NCBI GenBank assembly: GCA_016801845.1
Contig: CM028927.1
Span: 6,534,501-6,598,500 of the forward strand
From: Polydactylus sextarius
Lineage: Eukaryota; Chordata; Actinopteri; Polynemidae
Direction of reading: 5' to 3'
DNA length: 64,000 nucleotides
Below the pieces are notes generated by a model. It worked only from the letters and a program-made list of their open reading frames with translations. It was not told the DNA's origin and did no database searches. The translations under genes and the position numbers were made by a program. Below, piece after piece: positions 1-11,100 of the stretch (positions are counted from its first letter, which is position 1; each line of letters begins with the position of its first letter).

Positions 1-394
1 TCCTGTGTCCTACATAGTGCACTATATTTACCCTCCACCATTTTATTCGAGTGTCCAAGTTCTTCTATATAGTGCCCTAAAAAGAAATTCTACAATGGAA
101 CCGAGTTGTGTGTAGCATGTGCACTGCTTTCTTCTAATAATATCACAGTGTTCTCCACAGTAAAATAGATACTTTTGACCTGAAGTGGATTAAAAAATTA
201 AGTCATAGAACATAAATACCCAGCTAGTCTGCTCAAGTAAATGTATTTAGATACTTTTCACTTTTTCTGAGAAAAGTTGTTTTTACTTTCGTAATAGTTA
301 TTTGTGAAACAGAGTGGACTGTATAACCTCAACAGAAACATTCACTCCTCTTCATTCACAGAGAAGCACTTTCATTACCTGCAGGAGAAATGAA

Positions 395-419
395 ACACAC
401 ACACACACACACACACACA
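395..419. repeat. (AC)n microsatellite
   Basis: An uninterrupted AC dinucleotide run in intergenic DNA upstream of TRIL. Confidence 0.95.
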
Positions 420-1556
420 ACAAGATGACCTGCATATGCTACAGTATCAGGTCATTTATTTCCATACACACCTGCACTGACCTGAATATCCTTTTTTTCA
501 TGCAGACATGATTTTGACCACACACACATGCAACACAAGTCAGTCCCAAGAAACAGGCTCATTCAGACGCAGACAGATATACAAGCCCTTCTTTCTCTCT
601 TTCTCTTCCCCTGATGGAATTAGGTTTCCCACATACACGCTCTGTCTGTCTGTCTGTCTGTTGAGAGACTGAAATGTCATATGGCCAGTTGATTGGACAG
701 TGAGAGGCCCACTGAGAGGAGCGAGTGAGAGAGAGTGAGAGAGAGGTGATGAAAGGATGGGGCTGGTGAAACTAGTCTGCAGCCTTTATTGTGCGCAGGC
801 ACAGTGGCAGACAGCTCTTCGCGGGGTCCTCAATGCTGCCTATTGTGCCAGTGTCTTTGAGAATCTGGGTCAAGTCCAGACCACTTTTTCTCTCACAACA
901 GTCTCTGTCAACATCAGTTTAACATTGCACTCACTGTCATGGCTCTCACATTTCCTCAGACTGTTTTATCCTCTCTTACACTGTTTCAATACTTCATTCT
1001 ATCCATCCATCTCATTTACACACTGGGACTCTCTGGGGGAGTGAAACTCCTTCATCCATTTTTTTCTCCAACTGTAACTACATCGAAGTTAATCTCAAAG
1101 TTATTTGTGACGCTATGGTGAAAGCGAAGCTGTGCCGATGAAATCTTTTGTGTATTTCCTTTCAGCTCTGACACAGACCAGGCGACTGCCATAAAACAAC
1201 TGCACTGGTCCCACTGTGTCTGAAGCAAGATCTCTGAGTGTTTTTTCAATGTGTGTGTTCCTCTGAGAAAAGGATAGAGAGACTAGAAAGAAGAGGGGGG
1301 GCTTGATCCAGAAATACTATAGAGAAATGGCCAGACAGGAAATGACCTCCCAGGGAGAGGGGGCTTCCCCAAGGGTTGCATTTTTCTCTGTCTTTTTCTC
1401 ATATACACAGACACAGGGCTATAATGTCTGACTATGATGTCTACTAACAGATATGCATGAGAATCAGAGCGCAACTCTGTGCAGAAACTACAGTGAGCTA
1501 CGTCAGCTGTGCTATGGAAACCATTTCATCACTTGCATCTCAAGAGTAGTCGGAAA

Positions 1557-1559
<3 letters not shown>

Positions 1560-1598
<39 letters not shown>
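1560..1598. repeat. (GT)n microsatellite
   Basis: An uninterrupted GT run of about 19 units, upstream of TRIL. Confidence 0.95.
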
Positions 1599-1599
<1 letters not shown>

Positions 1600-2794
1600 C
1601 TTTGTGCTTGAGTGAATTATGACTGCATATTTTTCCCATGGCTGAGAAAAAAAATTCTATTCATAGACAATAACATCACCTGTCATAGTGGAGAGGTTGA
1701 CTGACAAGTTTCAATATAGTATAATGGGGAAAAAAAAGTCCATAGTAAAACATCAAGAATCTGCCATAACTGACTGGTATGAATGCAAACTTGATGATTC
1801 AATTGCATGGAAAAATATTGTAACTTTATCCACTTCCACATTTATGGTACAAAAAATTATAGGAAACATGACGGCTAGAGGCAATGAAGGCTGTGGAGGT
1901 ACATGAGACAGGCAGGGTTTGGAACCACTGATTTAGACAGAGTGTAGGCCATGCCATTGGGTAAGCACTCTACCTCATGTGCTATAAATGCGCAGATGTC
2001 TTGGCAGTAACATTGCATGCTTTTTTGGACCGGACAGGAACCTTCATGTACACTGCAGAGCGCGACGTTCTCTTCAGTCTGCTCAATTCTGCACACACAC
2101 ACACACAAACCCAAAAATCCACATGCTCGATTCAACCTACGTTTATTTCTTCTCTTTTTAAGTTGGAGATCTTTAACTCTGATTTGGCACCTCTCCTCGT
2201 CAGTCTTAACACTCATTTGACGACCCGAAATTCCACATCTTGCAAAATGTGAACCATCTGTGCTCCTTACGGCCCGTGCAGGCAGCGCGGGGCGCATTAA
2301 TGAGAGAATGGCAAATTACAGTGAGGCTGCGTGATGATGGCGTTTACTGTACAGACTAGAGAGCTCACGTGCTGATTGCAGCTTCACTCACTCACTTTGT
2401 GTATACAGTGTTGCAGAACACATAGTTGTCTGACAATGTGAATGTAAGTCTTGTGTTGCACCCTCCTCCGGGGGAATCCAAGACTTTTGAGGTTCTCTTG
2501 GGATTCCGTGGGAGGAAATCTTCCTGTCTGCTTTGTCCATACCAGGGATCCGATCCAGATCTCAGACCCCCGGTGGCTGCGGGGGCGCGCAGAAAACTCG
2601 GTCAAAGGGTTTCTCAATTTCTCACTCTCCCTCCCTCTCTCTCTCACTCACTGTAGACTCGTGTTTGTGTAAGTGTGTGTTTGAGAGAATGTGTTTGATT
2701 ACCTGCGTGCGCGCGCAAAAAAACTCTGGATCTCGTGCGTCAGGACTTGTGCACATCTGGTTTTGGCAGGGTCGCAGAGTTGCGGAGGAGGGAC

Positions 2795-2798
<4 letters not shown>

Positions 2799-2846
<48 letters not shown>

Positions 2847-2880
2847 GTGTGTGTGTGTGTGTGTGTGTGTTAGTGTGTGT
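2799..2880. repeat. Interrupted (GT)n microsatellite upstream of TRIL
   Basis: A GT run of about 80 bases with two TTAG interruptions. It lies about 300-380 bases before the TRIL start codon, so it falls in the likely promoter or 5' UTR. Alternating purine-pyrimidine tracts of this length can adopt Z-DNA; that is general knowledge and not something the sequence proves. Confidence 0.9.
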
Positions 2881-3179
2881 ACGCTCTGCGCCTGAACTCT
2901 ACTTTTTTTGCGGAACTCTGTAATTCGCAGCAGATGACCACTTGGGGGGATGGAGGATTTACTGGGGACGTGAGCGTTTCCTCAGACAGCATTAGAGCAC
3001 ACAGCACAAATTAATTTGCTCTATACATGATGCTGTTCTGTGACAGAGCCGCGTGCTTGATCAAAACAGCACTTTCCTCTCCATTTTCCAGCGCAACAAG
3101 TGGATTATGGTGTCCGGCATGAGAAAGGAGAGGGGCGACTGCACCTGAACAACACAAAACAGAAAAAAAAAACAAAAGC

Positions 3180-5669
3180 ATGGCCATGGATAACGGCAGT
3201 TTTCTTGCAGGGATGATATGTGTTTTCTTGCTGTCGCTCACCGGTTTCGTCTCCTCCTTGCAGGCGACAAGCTTTTGTCCCGATCGCTGCGACTGTCAAC
3301 ACCCGCAGCACCTAATGTGCGCTAACCGCGGTTTGCGCTCTGTGCCTAAATCTGCCATGCGGTTCACCGAGGAGGTTCTGATCTTCAGTCTCGGGGGAAA
3401 TTTCATCAGTAACATCTCAGCCTTCGACTTCACACGGTACAGTGACCTCGTAAGGTTAAATTTACAGTATAATCAAATACAGACTGTTCACCCTAAGGCG
3501 TTTGAGAAACTCTCCAAGCTAGAAGAGCTCTACTTGGGACATAATCTTTTATCAAACATACCTGCTGGGACTTTACAGCCCCTGAAGAAATTAACTATTC
3601 TTTATGGAAATAATAATGACATAAAGAAAATTACACCGCAGCTCTTTGCTAATTTGGATAATCTGGTTAAATTGCGATTAGATGGCAACTCAATAGAATC
3701 TCTGCAGGACTCTGTTTTTAAAAGTTTGACCAGTCTACATTATCTCCATCTGGAATCCAACAAACTGCAGCACATTCACAGGAACGCTTTCTCCAAACTC
3801 GCTAACCTGCGCTTTTTAAACTTGGCCCACAACAAGCAATCAGCCGTGCGCAGCGTCTTCACCTTTTCCCAACTCAAAGCTTTGACAACTTTGCTGCTGT
3901 CCGAAAATGAAATTCAATACATTGGAAATCACGTTTTCCAAAACCTGAAAAAACTGTCCAAACTGTCCCTGAGCAACAACAGGATCTCTCGGTTGGACAG
4001 CGAGGCTCTGAAGGGACTGTCGAGCCTCAGAGAGCTGCTGATTGACGGTAACGCACTGGATGAAATCCCCGCCGGTCTCCTCGACCCCCTGGAGCGCATC
4101 GAGGAGCTTGACTTCAGCCGCAACCGGATTTCCAATGTGGATTCTCTAGCTTTTGCGCAACTTAAACACTTAAGGGTGCTGAAGCTGAAGAACAACTATC
4201 TCACCAGTCTGTCTGGTAATATTTTTGCCCTAAACAACGTGCTTTACGATCTGGATCTCCAAGGAAACAACTGGACATGCGACTGTCGCCTGGAGGAGCT
4301 GAAGGAATGGATGACTGCTGCACATTCTCAGGGCAAATTGTTGACTGTTTTTGTACAATGCCATCACCCTGCAACGCTGAGAGGGAAATATCTAGACTAT
4401 GTAAACAGCTCCCAGCTGCAGCCTCTCGGGAACTGGACCCACTTGTGCAGGAGCCAAGTTGGGCCTGAGGAGAGCCGGGGAGGGGCTGTTGTGGTAAAGG
4501 TGCAGGGAAGAGAGACAACAGATGCAATAGAGCAAGGGGAAAGCACTGGAGAGGGTCAGGAGGAAGAGACAGGATATACAGATTTAAAGCAGGGAAGTAA
4601 TGATGGGGAGACTGTGAGGAAAGGTGCAGAAAAATGGAAAAGAGAGGGACAGGAAGAGGTGGGAATTCAAGGAGACCAGGGAGGTCCAGAGGTGGCAGAA
4701 ACCTCCTCAACACTGGAAAGAAAAAAAACAAAGAAGGAGTCGCTAAGTCCAAGATCACGACCTGCAGCAGAGGCAGCTGGGAAACGTGGCAAAGGGAGAC
4801 GGAGGTCGAATGTCATTTCCAGAACGGATCCACCACCCATTTCCACACAAAGTCACATTAACTCCACTGACTTTAACACAGCAATCACTACAGCTTCTCC
4901 TGTGCAGGCAGGAGAAAAGTTTGATCTTCTGAGGTCAGATCAGGAGGAGGCTCTACCTGTAATCACAGACCCGTGTGTGTTCAACCGTCATTTCATCACT
5001 AATGTTTCAGTGGATCAGGTGACATCTAATACTGTCACAGTCTATTGGACCACAAAGGATCATCACCCGTACACACCTGGATCTGGGCCAGGCTTGGATG
5101 AAGTCCACTACCGGATATTGTTTGACCGGTTTGGCGCGACAGAACGTTTCCCCCGTTATGTTTACGCCCGTGGCACAGCTCGCTCTGTAACCCTACGAGA
5201 GCTCAGCTCAGATTTGACCTACATAGTCTGCGTGGAAGGAGTAGTGGGAGGATCCGTCTGCCAAGTTGCCCCTCGTGACCACTGCACAGGACTAGTCACT
5301 CTACCCGAGACATTCGGTCACAGAGGCACGCTGACCTCTGACCTACAGCTTGTGACGGTGGCGACGCTGGCGGGGAACGCCGCGCTGCTGCTCGTCATTG
5401 GCGGAGTCTGGCTCGGGCGGAGCTTGAGGAGGAGGTTGCAGAAGAGGAAGTCGTCGGTGCACGTGCGCCACATGTATTCCACCAGGCGACCGTTCCGTCC
5501 AGCGATGGCGACCGCCTCCGTGTCCACTGACTTCACCAGCTACCAGAGCAGTCGTCCAGCACGACTCGCACCACTAGAGGAGGGGGATCTCATTGAGTTT
5601 CCTTGTGACCGTTTCCTAGACAACAGCAGTGTTCGCAGAGACAGTGACATGCAGAGATTCTCTGACTAA
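3180..5669 (+). CDS. tril: TLR4 interactor with leucine-rich repeats (TRIL), single coding exon
   Basis: TRIL is a type I membrane accessory of Toll-like receptors (TLR4, TLR3), mainly in brain and innate immune cells. The 829-codon intact frame shows a signal peptide (about 1-27), a cysteine-rich LRR N-cap (CPDRCDC, near 33), about a dozen LRRs (60-355), an LRR C-cap (NWTCDCRLEEL near 363 to a Cys near 422), a low-complexity E/G/K-rich linker (about 425-600), an FN3-like domain (about 605-705), one transmembrane helix (about 721-745) and a short basic tail. The tail keeps the family signatures HVRHMYSTRRPFRP and DLIEFPCDRF. Human TRIL is 811 aa and also intronless in its coding part. Two starts are possible, ATG at 3180 or at 3186; the second has the better Kozak context (GCCATGG). 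Both precede the same signal peptide. Orthology is secure; the linker is the divergent part. Confidence 0.96.
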   Translation: MAMDNGSFLAGMICVFLLSLTGFVSSLQATSFCPDRCDCQHPQHLMCANRGLRSVPKSAMRFTEEVLIFSLGGNFISNISAFDFTRYSDLVRLNLQYNQIQTVHPKAFEKLSKLEELYLGHNLLSNIPAGTLQPLKKLTILYGNNNDIKKITPQLFANLDNLVKLRLDGNSIESLQDSVFKSLTSLHYLHLESNKLQHIHRNAFSKLANLRFLNLAHNKQSAVRSVFTFSQLKALTTLLLSENEIQYIGNHVFQNLKKLSKLSLSNNRISRLDSEALKGLSSLRELLIDGNALDEIPAGLLDPLERIEELDFSRNRISNVDSLAFAQLKHLRVLKLKNNYLTSLSGNIFALNNVLYDLDLQGNNWTCDCRLEELKEWMTAAHSQGKLLTVFVQCHHPATLRGKYLDYVNSSQLQPLGNWTHLCRSQVGPEESRGGAVVVKVQGRETTDAIEQGESTGEGQEEETGYTDLKQGSNDGETVRKGAEKWKREGQEEVGIQGDQGGPEVAETSSTLERKKTKKESLSPRSRPAAEAAGKRGKGRRRSNVISRTDPPPISTQSHINSTDFNTAITTASPVQAGEKFDLLRSDQEEALPVITDPCVFNRHFITNVSVDQVTSNTVTVYWTTKDHHPYTPGSGPGLDEVHYRILFDRFGATERFPRYVYARGTARSVTLRELSSDLTYIVCVEGVVGGSVCQVAPRDHCTGLVTLPETFGHRGTLTSDLQLVTVATLAGNAALLLVIGGVWLGRSLRRRLQKRKSSVHVRHMYSTRRPFRPAMATASVSTDFTSYQSSRPARLAPLEEGDLIEFPCDRFLDNSSVRRDSDMQRFSD

Positions 5670-6359
5670 AACAATATAAACTCTGGAGATACTGACACTG
5701 TATAATAGAGCAACATGTGAATCTGTTTGTGCTGCATTTTTTCATTTAGCCTTTAAAATACAGAAAATACAAAATACTCTTAGTTGACAATGTGCAGTTG
5801 CACATTTAAAACATTGGTGTTTGTGGCTTTGAACAAACCAAGTCAACAATCCCACTAGTTTGACTTTGGTTTCACATTTGAACCACCAAGAAAAACCACT
5901 GAGGTGACAATAGACCAGCTGAGCTCATCAGGGCCTCTTCAGACACCAGAGGAAGCACAATCCCTCTGACTTCCTCTTCCTGCTTTGTTCCTTTTTTCAT
6001 TTCCTCGCACCTGCGAGTGTCTTTAAATGTTTGATTTGTTGTGAGTGCAACTGTGGATGCATGAATGACAGACCACTGATTTCAACTATGGTGCTAATAT
6101 GGAGTTCACAGACATTATATTGTCTGGTATTTGTACAGTATATAATGATGGCTGCTGGTTGGCAGGAGAGAAAAAAAACACTTGTTTTACATCACATCTA
6201 TCATCTTTTATACTTTTATATGGAACTTTGTATCATTTTGCATTACACGAAGAAGTAAAATCCCCAACAATGTGATTGATTTTGTCATTTGGTTGTTTAT
6301 AGACATTTGATGCTACAGTGTAATGCGTTTTATGCAATCAACCCATTATGTATAGCACA

Positions 6360-6360
<1 letters not shown>

Positions 6361-6409
<49 letters not shown>
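6361..6409. repeat. (AT)n microsatellite
   Basis: About 24 AT units within the probable TRIL 3' UTR. Confidence 0.95.
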
Positions 6410-6412
<3 letters not shown>

Positions 6413-6960
6413 CAGATGTAAGGATTATTTACAATAACCTCTTGAACTCCAGTTACTGCTTTCCTCCCTTTGTGTTTGCAGTTATGAGATAGCCATTATA
6501 TATCTTATTTTCAAGATTCAGACACTGGCTATATTAGCTTTGATTTAATATATTTCTTATGTTTTAAGTTATGGGGCAGTGAATGACCTAAAGAGTGAGG
6601 CCTAACCAGTAATAGCAATAATATATTAGAGAATACGTGTGTATCTAAGTGTGTCCACATGCACCCATGCTTTTGTATGTGTGTTAAGATGAGGTCTGGC
6701 AATAGTTAAGCAGTCCCTTTGTCTGAGTAGACAGGGTGGAGTGCCTCCCACACTTAGTCCAAATCACATACTCATACAAGCACGCGTGCAAACAGAGTAT
6801 TTTCATATGTTTAGTGAGTTAACATCTCGTAAACATTATCCCGTAATCCAAGATAATATCCTGCAGTTCTACTGAACTGGTTATTTACAACTTCTATTAT
6901 TATTATTATTAAATCTGAGAACAGTGTCTTTTACCCGTGATAAACAGTTTTTCTTGTCAA

Positions 6961-6966
6961 AATAAA
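6961..6966 (+). terminator. tril: Candidate TRIL polyadenylation signal
   Basis: AATAAA about 1.3 kb after the TRIL stop and before the convergent CREB5 3' end. It is a motif match only. Confidence 0.4.
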
Positions 6967-6985
6967 CAAGAAAAAAAGCCCAATT

Positions 6986-8023
6986 TTAGCTTTTTCTTTG
7001 TGTACTGTATATTGGGAAATAATAGTATTGGCCAAACATTAAACAAGACGTGAGCTACTTTGCTGACAACTCTGGTTATCATGATCATCCACGACTAAAA
7101 AAACCTGTCACTAGGTGGCAGACTAGACCATACTGTATGTACAGAATGACACTGACACTGATCTCACTGCTCACAATAACTGATTTCCTACATCTGAATC
7201 ATTTCTGACACATTTTACATCACATATATGTGAGAAATACCACAAGAAAATACCAGAATACGTGTTTTTATTTTAGCATTAGATTTACAGCAAAGTGTCT
7301 GACAGGAAATGGTTTACAATCATGTTTTAAATGGCTCTCCAGGATAGACATGGGTTTGATTTTAAATCTTAAAATCATTTTTTTTTCTAGTCTCTGCATT
7401 AAAATTATATGTAGAAAAATACATAGTTTTGACAAGCTGCCTCTGCTTCAAAGAGAAGGCATAGGGTGTGCGCTTGTAGCTGCTCAGTTAAAAATATAAA
7501 CTAATATAGAGGCTTTGTTTTTTTTTTTTTATTATTTTAAAATTAGTGCAAGATAAAAGAGCGACAGAAGGATGAAAATGATGTGACATAGTACTATGTG
7601 TGTGTGTGCGTGTGCATAGTCAGTGGATACCAGGCAATTGTCAGATTGATTGCAGTGAACAGACTTTTTCTGAACAAACACAAGATCCAGTTGCCATGTA
7701 ACATCACAGTTTTTAACAAGGCTTTCAGGAAAGGACTATTTGTTTTGCACCTTTTATGGAAATGAAATTACGTGGTTCTGGTATCGTCTCTAACCAGAAC
7801 AGATGAAAATAAGGTTTTAAAAAGGAAAAAAAAACAAAAAAAAAAACTCAGTGTTGTCTTTTAAAATCTCTACTATCCAGTTCAGTATTTCATCTACAAT
7901 GTGAAGAGATATGTATCCACAGTTTGGTGAGACTTTAGTGCGGTTATGACAGATATTTCAGTCTGGTAGGATTCAGCCATCCAGTGTCCCTTCCCCCCCT
8001 CCACTCCTCTACATGCTGAGGGG
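6986..8023. other. TRIL-CREB5 convergent interval, including CREB5 3' UTR
   Basis: There is no gene here. The part nearest 8023 should be the CREB5 3' UTR on the minus strand. Minus-strand AATAAA signals occur at 7528-7533 and 7267-7272, so the site of cleavage is uncertain. A CTCF-core-like motif lies at 7108-7121. Confidence 0.45.
7108..7121 (+). promoter_or_regulatory. CTCF-core-like motif, plus orientation
   Basis: TCACTAGGTGGCAG matches CCASYAGRKGGCRS at 13 of 14 positions, between the convergent TRIL and CREB5 3' ends. Confidence 0.35.
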
Positions 8024-8160
8024 TTAGCGTCCAGGCTGGGGGTCGTGGCTTGAATCGCCTGCAGCTGTCGAAGAAGTGGAGATGCTGTTGTGTTGGATGG
8101 CCTGCAGATGAGAGCCAGGACCTACAGGGGTGGGACTTCCTCCCGGGCTTACCCCTGCAG
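8024..8160 (-). CDS. creb5: CREB5 coding exon 10 (C-terminus and stop)
   Basis: Encodes residues 488-532 and the TAA. LQAIQHNSISTSS matches the human QVIQHNTITTSS tail. The acceptor is a tandem: AG after TCTGTGTCC (exon starts 8160) or a second AG six bases on (exon starts 8154). Both keep frame. Confidence 0.85.
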
Positions 8161-11100
8161 CTGGACACAGAGACAGCTGTCAATCAAAGTCACTGATTCC
8201 TGTGCTGACTGTCCGTTTCTTTGAGCGGGGTTTGGATCCATTTGATTTCATACGAGCAACAAATGAATGAAAACCCATTACAGTTGAGATTAAAGGAAAA
8301 TATCTCTTTTATTTTTAACAAATGAATACTGTACATACAGGTAAAAAGACATCAATAGAAATGTATGAATATAACACATTGCCGATGTTGCGTTTTTGTT
8401 CTCTGGAGATCGACACTTAAAAACATAATGGCTGCTTTCCATTTAAGCCACAAGGTGCAGTATCTTTTTTTAAATTTTATTTTATTTTTTAGGTCAGTTA
8501 CAGGTTCAGTTATTGTTGAACACCAACTTTAGCCTGACTGGAGTGCAAGATGGGCACGGTCAGAATTTCATTTTGTTCCATGCGTGCTTCATGTGAGGCA
8601 AACGGCCAGTGCAAGAATAGCCTCTGCACTCCAGAGCATTTCAAGCACCATCAAGGTCCGGTTCATTAAATGACTATTAACATAGAAATTAAAAAAAAAG
8701 ATATTCCTTTGAATGGAGAGTTAAGAGTGCAGTGCTTCCCCCTGATTGATTCTCCACAGGAATAAAAGTGCATGTACTGCATGAGTTCTGCTGTTTAGTT
8801 GCATGTGGTAAAATACAGTTATAGGATCCCTGTGTGTTTAAATGGGCAATTTGTTATAACAAGACAACATGTAACCATGAAGTATTCCCTTATGTGCACA
8901 AATAAGGTATAATATGTCTTAATTATACCCTCAGTGGTGGATGGAGATGATTGGTGACAGGCATCTGGAAAAGCTGGTGATATTTCTAGCGAGGGGGTTC
9001 AGGGTATGAGAGTTCTACTCACTGGGGTACCCCTGTGCTTCTCTTTGCCGGGCGGTGACAGGACAGTCCTTGTGGGTGAGCAGAATCTGCTTCAGTTGGC
9101 CCACCTCTGACCTCAGTGATGTCACCTCATTCTGGGAACGCAGAGGAAAATACTGAGTATGCTGAGGGTTGTGTGAATCGTGTTTGCTTGTGTATTTGCT
9201 TCTGTACGGTGCGTTCCCCACCTGTAGTTGCAGGTTTGTGTGCGTCAGCTCTTCGGCTTTCTTCTCCAGCGATGACACCCACAGCTTTCTCTTCTGTCGG
9301 CAGCGGGTGGCTGCGGCCCGATTGCGTTCCAGAAATTTCTGCCTGCGCTCATCAGGGTCCTGCTCCGTCGTCCTCCTGCGACGGTTGTTGCCTGACACTC
9401 CTCCTCCTACAGACCCGCTACCACCACCACTGCAGCTACCTGCCTGCAATGCATGCTGGGAATGGGAAGGCTGTGAGGGCTGCATCTGCTGTGCAGCTGG
9501 TGATAACTGCAAACAAACAAAAAGAGACATTAGACATTTTCTTATGTTTGTGCTTAAACACCTAGATATGATGTCAGGTGTTACATGTCCCGTGGTTGAA
9601 GGAAAAGTCCAGTATGCAGTCTAGGGCTATTTGCAGATGATAATGAGTTCAAACTATGTGTTGGTAGCAAAAACATGTCAATCTGATGAATTTTGAGAAA
9701 GCGGTAACGGTCTGGAGATAGCTCTAGCAGTAGTGAGATCTGCATTCGACAATCAACTTTTACAGACTTTCAAGGTGATGACAACAGCAAAACAACTTCA
9801 GGTAACGTACAAACTTCATAAACTATCTTTTCTAGAATCTGTCTGTACATTTGCAAAGTTAACAACACTTTGTTTTGTCCGTAGGAACTCTCTCTCACGA
9901 CCACAGATGATTTTTCCTTTAATTCAAATAAAGGAGAAATATAGAACACTGTACTTGTGCTTGAACAGGCAGTGGAGGTGCAGGGGGTGATGCCTGGTGT
10001 AGGTGTGAAGGCGGTGACTGGTGAGCCTGAGCCTGTGGTACGTTCCCTGACTGGTGAAGCTGGTGGCTGTGTGAACCTCCCAGGTGTTGGGGAGGAGGGG
10101 CATGGCATCGCTGTTGGTAGGGGAGTTGTTGAGCTGGAAGCTGTGGATGATGAGGATGAGGATGGTGGTGGTGTTGTTGTTGTTGTTGGTGCTGTAGCGG
10201 AGGAGCCTGGTGGCGCTGTGACATCATCTCCATCATGTGACCCATAGATGTAGCAGGGTTGTTGACGGCGACCAGTCCTGGGTGGTGCTGTTGGAAGTGA
10301 TGGCCCAACGTCTGTTTGGATCTCTGAGTGGAGATCATGAGATTAAAGAAATTACACTGACTTACTTTATACTCACTTTTCATCTATATCTATAAAGTCT
10401 ATACAACCAATATACATGTAATACAAAGTGCAAAGTATTATAAGTTATTGAAAACATCAAATGTGACAGTAATAGAAAAGAGATTAGTAAATTTAAAAGA
10501 AATTAACCCTAAACATCTTTCATCAGATTTAATTTTCAACACATTTGCCATCAAGACACTAAAACCAATAGACAATCATCAAGTATAATATGAAAAGATC
10601 CTTTTAGCATTATTTTATCTCGAGCCATATCTGAACTCAGACAAAAGACAAAGAGTTGAACAAAGTAATGCTTTCAAGAAAGATGAACACGTTGGTAACT
10701 GCAGCTTCAGTGACTGACATTCTCATTATAACTTGTATATTTTCAAATCGTCTCACAGAACAAACCGCACATTGTTTTGAGTTTCGTTACGGCCTCTAGG
10801 AATGTTAAAGTCAACCAAATTCTACTCAGAGCCATATTAGAATCTCAGAATACAGGAAGACAGGTGGTTGTATGTAATGTTTTTCCACTCCCAAGTCTCT
10901 TCTCATCTGTATTCTGTATCTAATCCTTTTCTTTCCTCACTTCATATTGTCATTCTGCTCTGGTATTTCCTGCTGTATGAATAAAAATGTACTCGATTCT
11001 CAACTTGCCCGACGTATGCTGAGATAATTAGGGCCAAGCCTCCTGTAACACTGAAGGGGAAGTTACTGTCACAAATAATTTTATTATTAATGGAAAAGGA

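Larger units (their letters stand above)
1..2798. other. Intergenic region upstream of TRIL
   Basis: I see no convincing gene here. The open frames are short, overlap one another on both strands and are partly built from CA/TG repeats. The stretch holds CA/TG microsatellites near 395-419 and 1560-1598, a short GTCT run near 640-661 and AT-rich filler. The first 100 bases contain paired TAGTGCACTATA and ATATAGTGCCCT strings that resemble the ends of a dispersed fish repeat, but I cannot name a family. Confidence 0.6.
5670..6985 (+). other. tril: Probable TRIL 3' UTR
   Basis: After the TAA stop there is AT-rich DNA without a gene, containing an AT microsatellite. An AATAAA lies at 6961-6966 and an ATTAAA at 6908-6913, so the transcript may end near 6980. 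The end is inferred only from these signals. Confidence 0.5.

Noticed and set aside
4201..4758. 185-codon minus-strand open frame
   Set aside because: Antisense to the TRIL LRR C-cap and linker; low-complexity Pro/Leu/Ser shadow.
9116..9624. Two plus-strand frames of about 150 codons
   Set aside because: Antisense to the CREB5 bZIP exons.
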